From: Nocardioides luti
Lineage (GTDB): Bacteria > Actinomycetota > Actinomycetes > Propionibacteriales > Nocardioidaceae
Assembly (NCBI RefSeq): GCF_014212315.1
Contig: NZ_JACKXE010000001.1
Location: forward strand, 1,364,001 to 1,428,000
Length of the DNA stretch: 64,000 nt
Reading direction: 5' to 3'
In this document: positions 57,637 to 64,000 of the stretch, piece by piece
Numbering within the stretch: the stretch's first letter is position 1
Layout of the letters: every line of letters starts with the position of its first letter
Notes under the pieces: model-generated
What the model was told of the DNA's origin: nothing
The model's input: the letters and a program-made list of their open reading frames with translations, nothing else
The model's database searches: none
Translations under genes and position numbers: made by a program

Positions 57637-58827
57637 TCAGGTGCTGAGCAGCACCGACGACCCGTGCCCGAAGAGCCCCTGGTTGGCGGTGATGCCGACC
57701 CGGGCACCCTCGACCTGGCGGCCGGTCGCCTGCCCGCGCAGCTGCCAGGTGACCTCGCAGACCTGGGCGATCGCCTGCGCCGGGACCGCCTCGCCGAAGC
57801 AGGCCAGCCCGCCGGACGGGTTCACCGGGACGCGGCCACCGATGGTGGTGTCGCCGGCCCGGAGCATCGCCTCGGCCTCGCCGGGCTTGCAGAGCCCGAT
57901 GTCCTCCATCCAGTCCAGCTCGAGGGCGGTGGAGAGGTCGTACACCTCGGCCAGGCTGACGTCCTCGGGGCCGATGCCGGCCTCCTCGTACGCCGCGTGC
58001 GCGATCGACTGCTTGAAGGTCCGCTCCGGGACGCCGGCCACGGCGCTCGAGTCGGTCGAGAGGTTCGGCATGTCCAGCACGGTGTTCGGGAAGGTCGGGG
58101 TGACCGTCGAGACGGCCCGCACCCGGACCGGCGCGGCGATCCCGTGGCGGCGCGCGTAGTCGACGCTGGTCAGGACGACCGCCGCCGCCCCGTCGGAGGT
58201 CGCGCAGATGTCGAGCAGGTGCAGCGGGTCCGAGACCACGGCGCTGGTCAGGACGTCCTCGGCACTGACCTCCTTGCGGTAGCGCGCGTTCGGGTTGGCC
58301 AGCCCGTGCCGGGCGTTCTTGACCTTGACCGCCGCGAAGTCCTCCGAGGTGGCCCCGTGGAGGTCCATCCGGCGGCGGGCGTACATCGCGAAGTACGCCG
58401 GGTTCGTCATCCCGAGCAGCCGGAAGCGCAGCCAGTCCGGGTCGTCCCAGCGCTCGCCGGCGTTCGGGGCCAGGAAGCCCTTGGGCGTCGTGTCGGCCCC
58501 GACTACGAGCGCGACCTCGCAGAGCCCGGCGAGGATCCGGGCGCGCGCGGTGTCGATCGCCTGGGCGCCGGTGGCGCAGGCGGCGTACGACGTGGCGACG
58601 CGGGCGCCGTTCCAGCCCAGGGCCTGGGCGAAGGTCGCGCCGGCGACATACCCGCCGTAGCCGTTGCGCACCGTCTCGCCGCCGACCACCAGGTCGACGT
58701 CGGTCCAGGCGACGTCCGCGTCGGCGAGGGCGGCGCGGGCGGCGTGCACGCCGTACGTCGTGAACGGCCTGCCCCACTTGCCCCACGGGTGCATGCCGAC
58801 CCCCAGGACGGCGACGTCGGTGCTCAC
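57637..58827 (-). CDS. Thiolase-family lipid-transfer-type protein (SCP-x/Ltp-like)
   Basis: A 396-residue thiolase fold. The nucleophile region is TSYAACATGAQAIDTA, where Cys aligns with the thiolase cysteine, and the C-terminal PVNPSGGLACFGEAV supplies the second active-site block. FadA3/Ltp-type proteins act on acyl-CoA or, with a DUF35 partner, as steroid side-chain aldolases. GTG at 58827 overlaps the DUF35 stop (GTGA), so they are co-translated. Which reaction applies cannot be told. Position recalls Rv1074c. Confidence 0.85.
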   Translation of the reverse strand: MSTDVAVLGVGMHPWGKWGRPFTTYGVHAARAALADADVAWTDVDLVVGGETVRNGYGGYVAGATFAQALGWNGARVATSYAACATGAQAIDTARARILAGLCEVALVVGADTTPKGFLAPNAGERWDDPDWLRFRLLGMTNPAYFAMYARRRMDLHGATSEDFAAVKVKNARHGLANPNARYRKEVSAEDVLTSAVVSDPLHLLDICATSDGAAAVVLTSVDYARRHGIAAPVRVRAVSTVTPTFPNTVLDMPNLSTDSSAVAGVPERTFKQSIAHAAYEEAGIGPEDVSLAEVYDLSTALELDWMEDIGLCKPGEAEAMLRAGDTTIGGRVPVNPSGGLACFGEAVPAQAIAQVCEVTWQLRGQATGRQVEGARVGITANQGLFGHGSSVLLST

Positions 58828-59312
58828 TGGTCGGCCTCCTCGCCCAGCTCGACCACGGGCTTCCAGCGCCAGATGGTGCGGTCACCGGTCTCGTCGGCGT
58901 ACAGCGTCTCGACGACCAGCTCGACCTCGGCGCCGACGTGCAGGTCGCGGACGCCGTACCCCTGCGCGACCTGCCCCAGCACGACCAGGCCCTCCGGCAG
59001 CTCGACCGCCGCGAGCGCGAACGGCTCGTAGGCGTCGCCGGGGCTGCCGGGCGCGAGGTAGGGCGGCGGGGGTTGGTACTGCGCGTCGGTGTACGACCAG
59101 ACCCGGCCGCGCCGCGACAGCTCGACGTCCTCGAACTCCTCGCCCGCGCACGCCGGGTTGCGGCAGAAGCCGTGCCCGTCGGGGCCGGCGCCGCTGCTGC
59201 TCCGCGGGAAGAAGACCGTGGTGCACGTGGTGCACCGGGCGCCGACCAGCGCCGCGGCCGCCCCGGTCGTGAACCATCCCTCGATCGCGGGTGTCGCCGG
59301 GGTCGCCGTCAT
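58824..59312 (-). CDS. DUF35 zinc-ribbon/OB-fold acyl-CoA-associated protein
   Basis: A 162-residue protein. A rubredoxin-like zinc ribbon (CTTC ... CRNPAC, about residues 27-55) precedes an OB-fold with GRVWSYTDAQYQPPP and FALAAVELPEGLVVLGQV. DUF35 proteins bind CoA substrates and partner with thiolase-like aldolases. ATG at 59312. A KstR-like box is 21 bp upstream. First gene of the two-gene operon with the thiolase. Confidence 0.87.
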   Translation of the reverse strand: MTATPATPAIEGWFTTGAAAALVGARCTTCTTVFFPRSSSGAGPDGHGFCRNPACAGEEFEDVELSRRGRVWSYTDAQYQPPPPYLAPGSPGDAYEPFALAAVELPEGLVVLGQVAQGYGVRDLHVGAEVELVVETLYADETGDRTIWRWKPVVELGEEADQ

Positions 59313-59332
59313 GTCGCTCCTCGCGCCGGAAC

Positions 59333-59346
59333 TAGAACAGGTTCTG
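59333..59346 (-). promoter_or_regulatory. KstR-like operator upstream of the DUF35-thiolase operon
   Basis: TAGAACAGGTTCTG fits the KstR pattern TnnAACnnGTTnnA at all fixed positions but the last. It is extended by GATTCTAG, so CTAGAAC and a second TTCTAG half-site bracket it. Only 20 bp from the start codon, so it overlaps the promoter of a short-leader transcript. Other TetR-family lipid regulators could also use it. Confidence 0.55.
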
Positions 59347-59370
59347 ATTCTAGCCGACGCGGGAGCGGTC

Positions 59371-59458
59371 GCTTCATCACGGGATGCAGGCGAAGTGGAG
59401 CTTCCCACGGCGAATTCACCGAGGGAAGCGCTGCTTCGCCTGCATCCCGTGATGAAGC
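59371..59458. repeat. 88-bp nested inverted repeat (hairpin element)
   Basis: A perfect 25-bp outer inverted repeat (GCTTCATCACGGGATGCAGG plus CGAAG, 59371-59395, with 59434-59458) encloses a 7-bp inner one (GCTTCCC 59400-59406 with GGGAAGC 59423-59429). It lies 20 bp downstream of the cbs stop and 58 bp upstream of the DUF35 ATG. It can terminate cbs transcription. Size and symmetry resemble a small non-autonomous mobile element; no target duplication is evident. Confidence 0.8.
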
Positions 59459-59478
59459 AGGGGCCAGTGGGCCCGCCC

Positions 59479-60882
59479 TCAGCCCCGCGCGAGGAACGCC
59501 AGCAGGTCCTGACGCGTGAGCACGCCGACCGGCTTGCCGTCCTCCTGGACAAGCACGGCGTCGGCGTTGCCGAGCAGGGTGACGGCGTCGCGGGCGGCCT
59601 CGGTCGAGCCGATGGTCGGCAGCGCCGGGGACATGTGGTCCTCGACCTGGTCGGTCAGCTTGGCGGAGCCGGCGAAGAGCGCGTCGAGCAGCGTGCGCTC
59701 GGAGACCGACCCGGCGACCTCGGCGGCCACGATCGGGGGCTCGGCGCGCACGACGGGCATCTGCGAGACGCCGTACTCCTGCAGGATCTGCACGGCCTCG
59801 GCGATGGTCTCGCCGGGGTGCGTGTGCACGAGGTCGGGCAGCCGGCCGTCCTTGCCGCGGAGCACCTCGCCGACGGTCTGGGAGTCGCGGGCGGCGAGGA
59901 AGCCGTACTGCCCCAGCCACTCGTCGTTGAAGACCTTGGTGAGGTAGCCGCGGCCGGAGTCGGGCAGCAGCACCACGATGACGGCGTTCTCGCCCTCGGG
60001 GGTGCCGGCCAGCTCGTGGGCCAGCTGCATCGCGGCGTACGCCGCCATGCCGGACGAGCCGCCGACGAGCAGCGCCTCCTCGCGGGCCAGGCGCCGCGTG
60101 TAGTGGAAGGAGTCCGCGTCGGAGACCTCGATGATCCGGTCCGCGACGGTGCGGTCGTAGCAGTCGGGCCAGAAGTCCTCGCCGACGCCCTCGACGAGGT
60201 AGGGCCGCCCGGAGCCGCCGGAGTAGACCGAGCCGGCCGGGTCGGCGCCGATCACCTGGACGTCCGGGTTCTGCTCCTTGAGGTAGCGGCCGATGCCGCT
60301 GATCGTGCCGCCGGTGCCGACGCCGCAGACGAAGTGGGTGATCTTCCCCTCGGTCTGCGCCCAGATCTCCGGGCCGGTGGTCTCGTAGTGAGAGCGCGGG
60401 TTGTTCGGGTTGGAGTACTGGTCGGGCTTCCACGCGCCCGGCTGCGAGGAGAGCCGGTCGCTGACGTTGTAGTACGAGTCGGGGTGCTCAGGGGCGACCG
60501 CGGTCGGGCAGACGACCACCTCGGCGCCGTACGCCTTGAGCACGTTGCGCTTGTCCTCGCTGACCTTGTCCGGGCACACGAAGACGCATTTGTAGCCCTT
60601 GGCCTGGGCGACCATCGCGAGGCCGACGCCGGTGTTGCCGGAGGTGGGCTCGACGATCGTGCCGCCCGGCTGGAGCTCGCCGGACGCCTCGGCGGCCTCG
60701 ATCATCCGGGTCGCGATCCGGTCCTTCACGGACCCGCCGGGGTTGAGGTACTCGACCTTCGCCAGCACCATCGGCGCGGTCGCGGGGTCGAACGTGGGCT
60801 CCTCGGGGGTGATGAGGGCCCGGGACAGCCTCAGCAGCGGGGTGTTGCCGATGAGGTCCAGGAGTGAGTTCACATACTGCAT
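59479..60882 (-). CDS. cbs: Cystathionine beta-synthase with C-terminal CBS pair
   Basis: Joins homocysteine and serine to cystathionine (reverse transsulfuration). A 467-residue protein: the PLP lysine Lys53 in NPGGSVKDRIA, the PTSGNTGVGLA loop, and GVGTGGTISGIGRYL. Two CBS domains fill the last ~130 residues (QMPVVRAEPP and VLVQEDGKPVGVLTRQDLL). No haem domain. Matches Rv1077. Together with metB it gives both directions of the cystathionine node. ATG at 60882. Confidence 0.95.
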   Translation of the reverse strand: MQYVNSLLDLIGNTPLLRLSRALITPEEPTFDPATAPMVLAKVEYLNPGGSVKDRIATRMIEAAEASGELQPGGTIVEPTSGNTGVGLAMVAQAKGYKCVFVCPDKVSEDKRNVLKAYGAEVVVCPTAVAPEHPDSYYNVSDRLSSQPGAWKPDQYSNPNNPRSHYETTGPEIWAQTEGKITHFVCGVGTGGTISGIGRYLKEQNPDVQVIGADPAGSVYSGGSGRPYLVEGVGEDFWPDCYDRTVADRIIEVSDADSFHYTRRLAREEALLVGGSSGMAAYAAMQLAHELAGTPEGENAVIVVLLPDSGRGYLTKVFNDEWLGQYGFLAARDSQTVGEVLRGKDGRLPDLVHTHPGETIAEAVQILQEYGVSQMPVVRAEPPIVAAEVAGSVSERTLLDALFAGSAKLTDQVEDHMSPALPTIGSTEAARDAVTLLGNADAVLVQEDGKPVGVLTRQDLLAFLARG

Positions 60883-60961
60883 CCCGTCAATCTAGAGGCC
60901 CCCGTCCACAACCCACCAAACCGCGTGCAGGCGGCTCGCCGGCCCTCCGTAGACTGGGGGT

Positions 60962-62005
60962 GTGGGGAAAGCCGGAGCAGCGCGCAAGCTCGCCTCCGCT
61001 GCCGCCTTCGGTGGTGGCGGGCTCTCCGCCGTCGGCGCCGGGTTGTACGGCGTCCTGACCCTCGAGGCGAAGCTCGCCCGCAAGGCCATCGGCGTCGTCT
61101 CCAGCGAGCCGCCGCCGGACGCGACCGGGTGGTACGGCCGCGGCCGCCCCGGCCCCGCGCTCAAGGTGGCGCTGCTGGGCGACTCCAGCGCGGCCGGGTA
61201 CGGCGTGGACCGCGTCGAGGAGACCCCGGGCGCGGTGCTCGCCAGCGGGCTGGCCGAGCGGGCCGACCGCCGGGTCTACGTGCGCGAGTTCGCCGTCGTC
61301 GGCGCCCGGACCGCCGACCTGGCCGCCCAGATCGACCGCACCCTGCCGATCGAGCCGGACGTCGCGGTGATCCTGATCGGCGCCAACGACGTCACCCACG
61401 GCACCTTCCCGTCGGCCTCGGTGCGCCAGCTGTCCGAGGGCGTGCGCCGCCTACGCGAGGCCGGCATCGCCGTCGTCGTCGGCACCTGCCCGGACCTCGG
61501 CACCATCAAGCCGATCGCTCCCCCGCTCAAGCAGGTCGCGCGCACCTGGTCGCGCCGGCTGGCCGCCGCGCAGACCATCGCCGTCCTCGAGGAGGGCGGC
61601 CGCACCGTCTCGCTCGGCTCGATCCTGGGCCCGGAGTTCGCCGCCGCGCCCGCGCTGCTCTTCGGCCCCGACCAGTTCCACCCGTCGGTGGACGGCTACC
61701 GCTCCCTGGCCGCGGTGCTGCTGCCCTCGACGATGGCCGCGCTCGGGCTGATCCCCGACGACGAGGCCCAGCCGGAGGCGTTCCGCGGCGAGGGCGTGCT
61801 GCCGGTGGCCACCGCGGCCGTCCGCGCCGTCAACACCCCCGGCACCGAGCTCGACGGCACCGAGGTCGGCGGGTCCCGCCGCGGGGTCCGCGGCATGTGG
61901 GTCGAGCTGCGGCACCGCCGCCGGCACCCCCACTCGGAGGTCGAGGCGCCCGACGACGAGGACGAGCAGGCCGCTGCGGTCGAGCAGGACGCCGGCTCGC
62001 GCTGA
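60962..62005 (+). CDS. SGNH/GDSL-type esterase or lipase
   Basis: A 347-residue protein with one N-terminal hydrophobic helix (residues ~11-34), then an SGNH domain: block I LLGDSSAAGYG with the Ser75-type nucleophile, block III ILIGANDVTH and block V DQFHPSVDGY with the Asp/His pair. The charged C-terminal tail is acidic (DDEDEQAAAVEQD). Equivalent of Rv1075c, an esterase. GTG at 60962; it is divergent from cbs. Confidence 0.88.
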   Translation: MGKAGAARKLASAAAFGGGGLSAVGAGLYGVLTLEAKLARKAIGVVSSEPPPDATGWYGRGRPGPALKVALLGDSSAAGYGVDRVEETPGAVLASGLAERADRRVYVREFAVVGARTADLAAQIDRTLPIEPDVAVILIGANDVTHGTFPSASVRQLSEGVRRLREAGIAVVVGTCPDLGTIKPIAPPLKQVARTWSRRLAAAQTIAVLEEGGRTVSLGSILGPEFAAAPALLFGPDQFHPSVDGYRSLAAVLLPSTMAALGLIPDDEAQPEAFRGEGVLPVATAAVRAVNTPGTELDGTEVGGSRRGVRGMWVELRHRRRHPHSEVEAPDDEDEQAAAVEQDAGSR

Positions 62006-62030
62006 CGCCGTACGACGCGCCCCGGACATG

Positions 62031-62063
62031 ACGACGACCCCGGGGCGTACCCGGGGCCGTCGT
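62031..62063. terminator. Bidirectional hairpin terminator
   Basis: ACGACGACCCCGGG with CCCGGGGCCGTCGT over 14 pairs (one G-U), loop GCGTA. It lies between the convergent esterase and BI-1 genes, 25 bp and 39 bp from their stops. Confidence 0.75.
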
Positions 62064-62102
62064 GTTCCGCGCCGACCGTTGCGGGGCCGGAGCTCGGTGG
62101 GG

Positions 62103-62975
62103 CTAGTTGTCGCTGAAGATCGCGAGCAGGCGCAGCAGGTTGGTGTAGATCCAGACCAGGCTGACCGTCATCGCGAACGCGGCACGCCACGACTCCCGCT
62201 CGGGGATGCCGTTGGCGATGCCCTGCTCGACGAAGTCGAAGTCCATGACGAGCATGAACACGCCGAGCACGAGGCCGGCGATCGCGGTGAGCATGCCGAG
62301 CGTGCCGAAGCCGAAGAGGCCGATGCTGGCGTTGAACATGCTCAGCACGAGCTCCATCAGGCTCAGACCGATCATCCCGAAGACGGCAGCCATCACCATC
62401 ATCTTGAACTTCGCGCCGACCTTGATGTTGAAGACCTTGTACGCCGCGAGCGTGCCGGCGAAGGCCGCGAACGTGCCGATCACGGCGCCGGAGACGACCC
62501 CGTCACCGAACTGCACGTCGAAGAGCTTGCTCAGGCCGCCGAGGGCGATGCCCTCCGCGACCGCGAACGCCATCACGAGGGCCGGGCTGATGACCTTCTT
62601 GAAGGAGTTCACCATCGACAGCGCGAAGGCCGCGAGCGAGCCGATCATCACGGCGGAGATGAGGCCGCCGCTGATCGCGCCGTTCTCGATGTCCGGCGTC
62701 ATCACCCAGGTGGCCAGGGCGGAGACGATGACGATGCCGAGCGTGATGCCGGTCTTCTGGACGACCGAGTCGATCGTCATCGGGCCGGTGGAGGCCGGGG
62801 TGTGGGTCGGGGTGCCGGGCGTGCCGGTGCCCCAGGTCGAGGGGTCGGACTGGCCGGCCTGCCCGTAGCCGGGGTAGGCCGCACCGTTGCCGGCGTACGT
62901 CTGGTTGCCGTAGGTGTTCGCGCCGGGGCGGTTGAACTCCTCCGAGCGGCGGAACACCGGGTTGTTGCTCTGCAT
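62103..62975 (-). CDS. Bax inhibitor-1 (BI-1/YccA) family membrane protein
   Basis: A 290-residue protein. The N-terminal ~65 residues are Gly/Tyr/Asn/Pro-rich (NRPGANTYGNQTYAGNG), then seven transmembrane helices with the TMBIM motifs MTIDSVVQKTGITLGIV and VFMLVMDFDFVEQGIANGIP. Members leak calcium or protons or inhibit membrane proteases such as FtsH; the role in actinobacteria is unproven. ATG at 62975 has the perfect ribosome site AAGGAGGAGACC. Confidence 0.9.
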   Translation of the reverse strand: MQSNNPVFRRSEEFNRPGANTYGNQTYAGNGAAYPGYGQAGQSDPSTWGTGTPGTPTHTPASTGPMTIDSVVQKTGITLGIVIVSALATWVMTPDIENGAISGGLISAVMIGSLAAFALSMVNSFKKVISPALVMAFAVAEGIALGGLSKLFDVQFGDGVVSGAVIGTFAAFAGTLAAYKVFNIKVGAKFKMMVMAAVFGMIGLSLMELVLSMFNASIGLFGFGTLGMLTAIAGLVLGVFMLVMDFDFVEQGIANGIPERESWRAAFAMTVSLVWIYTNLLRLLAIFSDN

Positions 62976-63123
62976 GGTCTCCTCCTTGGAGGCCGGGTGG
63001 TGGCCGTCCATCTGACGACTCACCGGTGTGTGCCCCAGTCTAGAAGGGCTCACCGGGTTCAACGCTCGGCCGGGCCGTGGCGTTCCCGCTGGTGACGGCT
63101 CATTTGGCAGGTTCCGTGCAGGG

Positions 63124-63197
63124 TGCCCCCGCTGGGACTCGAACCCAGACTGAGCCGCTTTTAAGGCGGTTTCCTCTGCCGATTGGGATACGGGGGC
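63124..63197 (-). tRNA. tRNA with anticodon UAA (Leu by anticodon), short variable loop
   Basis: A 74-base cloverleaf on the minus strand: acceptor GCCCCCG/CGGGGGC, discriminator A, T-arm CUGGGUUCGAGUCCCAG, and anticodon loop CUUAAAA with UAA at 63161-63163. Between the anticodon stem and the T stem is only UCAGU, a 5-base variable loop. The 3' CCA is not encoded. A/C mismatch at the top of the anticodon stem (27-43). Leucine tRNAs normally have a long variable arm, so this shape is unusual; identity as Leu rests on the anticodon. Confidence 0.85.
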
Positions 63198-63211
63198 CGG
63201 GTGCTGCCAGG

Positions 63212-63259
63212 GGACGTCATGCGATGTGGTCGCCCCGGCGACCAGATCGCATGACGTCC
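63212..63259. repeat. Palindromic dispersed repeat R1, copy C (most symmetrical)
   Basis: GGACGTCATGCGATGTGG... with 23-bp arms separated by 2 bp, one mismatch. It lies 14 bp from the tRNA 5' end (upstream of it) and 12 bp from the peptide deformylase stop. Likely terminator of the deformylase transcript. Confidence 0.82.
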
Positions 63260-63271
63260 GTCAGGACCGGA

Positions 63272-63832
63272 TCATAAGTACGTCTTGCGGGCGTAGATCG
63301 CGTGCGCGCCGGCCGCCCGGTCCACGAACAGCAGCCCGGCGCAGTGGTCGATCTCGTGCAGGAGCGCGCGGGCCTCGAAGGCGTCGGTGGTCACGGTGAC
63401 CTCCTCGCCGGTGCCGGGCAGCTGGCCGCGGACGACCAGGCGGGTCGGGCGCTTCACGTCCCCGGTCAGGTCGGGGACGCTCATGCAGCCCTCGCGGGCC
63501 TTCTCGTTGCGGCTCGACTCGACGACCTCCGCGTTGCAGAGCACGAAGGTGCCGTGGTGCGTGCGCGTCTTGGGGTGGGCGGAGACGTCGACGCAGAAGA
63601 GGAGTACGCCGACGCCGACCTGCGGCGCGGCCAGCCCGACGCAGCCGGGGCTGACCCGCATCGTCGCGACCAGGTCCGCCGCGAGCTGCATGGTCGCGAG
63701 GTCGGTGGGGTCGACGCGCTCCCCCGGCGTCGACAGCACGGGGGCCGGCGCGCGGACCACGTCGAGGACCCGGCCCTCGACCCCGAGGTCGGCCTCGGTC
63801 CAGGCGGCGACCGGGTGCTGCTCCTCGCTCAC
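63272..63832 (-). CDS. def: Peptide deformylase
   Basis: Removes the N-formyl group from nascent proteins. A 186-residue enzyme with all three motifs: VGLAAPQVG (Gln71), REGCMSVP (metal Cys116) and LLHEIDHCAGLLFVDR (His159, Glu160, His163). The ~40-residue N-terminal extension and the R-rich C-terminal end HAIYARKTYL are seen in actinobacterial Def. GTG at 63832 overlaps the ACT-domain gene stop (GTGA). Confidence 0.93.
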   Translation of the reverse strand: MSEEQHPVAAWTEADLGVEGRVLDVVRAPAPVLSTPGERVDPTDLATMQLAADLVATMRVSPGCVGLAAPQVGVGVLLFCVDVSAHPKTRTHHGTFVLCNAEVVESSRNEKAREGCMSVPDLTGDVKRPTRLVVRGQLPGTGEEVTVTTDAFEARALLHEIDHCAGLLFVDRAAGAHAIYARKTYL

Positions 63833-64000
63833 AGGTCGTCGGCCTCGGCCTCGCGCAGGGTCGCCCCCACGCCGAGCCCGGAGGCGACCTGCTGGATCGC
63901 GGCGTCGACGGCGGCCGGGTCGACGCCGGCGGGCAGGTCGATCTCGGCGACGAGGAGGTACAGGTCGCCGGCCAGCCGGGTGGTCAGGTCGGTGATGTTG
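63829..64000 (-). CDS. ACT-domain protein, C-terminal fragment (runs off window)
   Basis: The last 56 residues read NITDLTTRLAGDLYLLVAE then IDLPAGVDPAAVDAAIQQVA and an acidic end EAEADDL. This fits the second half of a small ACT-domain amino-acid-binding protein (GcvR-like) that in actinobacteria often precedes def. Start lies beyond base 64000. Confidence 0.7.
   Translation of the reverse strand, partial: NITDLTTRLAGDLYLLVAEIDLPAGVDPAAVDAAIQQVASGLGVGATLREAEADDL

Overview
The window is a 64 kb stretch of a high-GC actinobacterial chromosome. Many genes start with GTG, and 1-14 bp start/stop overlaps (ATGA or GTGA) are common. The mycothiol enzyme Mca, a short Z-prenyl synthase and a TrhA/prenyl synthase/Mca/DUF4307/GreA/MetB/Cbs/SGNH-esterase/thiolase gene set recall the Mycobacterium tuberculosis Rv1074c-Rv1098c neighbourhood, spread out here and filled with other genes. 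Codon use, the repeats and the gene set suggest Nocardioidaceae (Nocardioides-like). That assignment is an inference. I see no phage, IS transposase, CRISPR or conjugation gene, and no gene-free stretch above 300 bp.

Layout. 1-9.2 kb: the tail of a class I fumarase, a DUF559 nuclease-like gene bracketed by two copies of a palindromic repeat, a spermidine-synthase-like enzyme, class II fumarase, a methyltransferase, a tandem repeat, a secreted transglycosylase-like protein, PhoH/PIN, a Z-prenyl diphosphate synthase and TrhA. 9.2-19 kb: a GMC oxidoreductase/aldehyde dehydrogenase pair, an SsuD-like monooxygenase, a four-gene operon (GT2 Dol-P-Man-synthase-like, flippase-like membrane protein, GT4, PIG-L deacetylase), a YihY protein and a methyltransferase. 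19-25 kb: an ECF sigma/anti-sigma pair divergent from a secreted beta-helix protein built of exact 429-bp repeats, then mca, DUF4307 and greA. 25-34 kb: threonine deaminase, an AI-2E-family transporter, a MutL/GlmL-like ATPase overlapping metB, msrA, and an mraY gene standing alone behind a perfect 16-bp palindrome.

34-49 kb is a mosaic of small housekeeping and stress genes: serine hydrolase, two DinB proteins, an ABC1 kinase, MFS, an HxlR regulator fused to a peroxiredoxin, VOC, YigZ, TSUP, a BtuF-like protein, a MoxR-type ATPase with a VWA partner, DUF1003 and YchJ. 49-57.6 kb is a dormancy-type island: two tandem-domain universal stress proteins, an FMN-binding pyridoxamine-oxidase-fold protein, a GNAT/acyl-CoA-synthetase fusion, a DevS-like GAF kinase, DoxX and a DevR-like regulator, with DevR-box-like sites at three promoters. 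57.6-64 kb: a thiolase/DUF35 pair behind a KstR-like box, an 88-bp nested inverted repeat, cystathionine beta-synthase, SGNH hydrolase, a BI-1 family protein, a tRNA with anticodon UAA but a short variable loop, a peptide deformylase and the end of an ACT-domain gene.

Connections. metB and cbs supply transsulfuration, and ilvA can use the 2-oxobutyrate side of the same amino-acid network. mca with msrA, the HxlR-peroxiredoxin and the DevRS island form a redox and hypoxia-response theme. The GT2/GT4/PIG-L operon probably builds a de-N-acetylated glycolipid or glycan.
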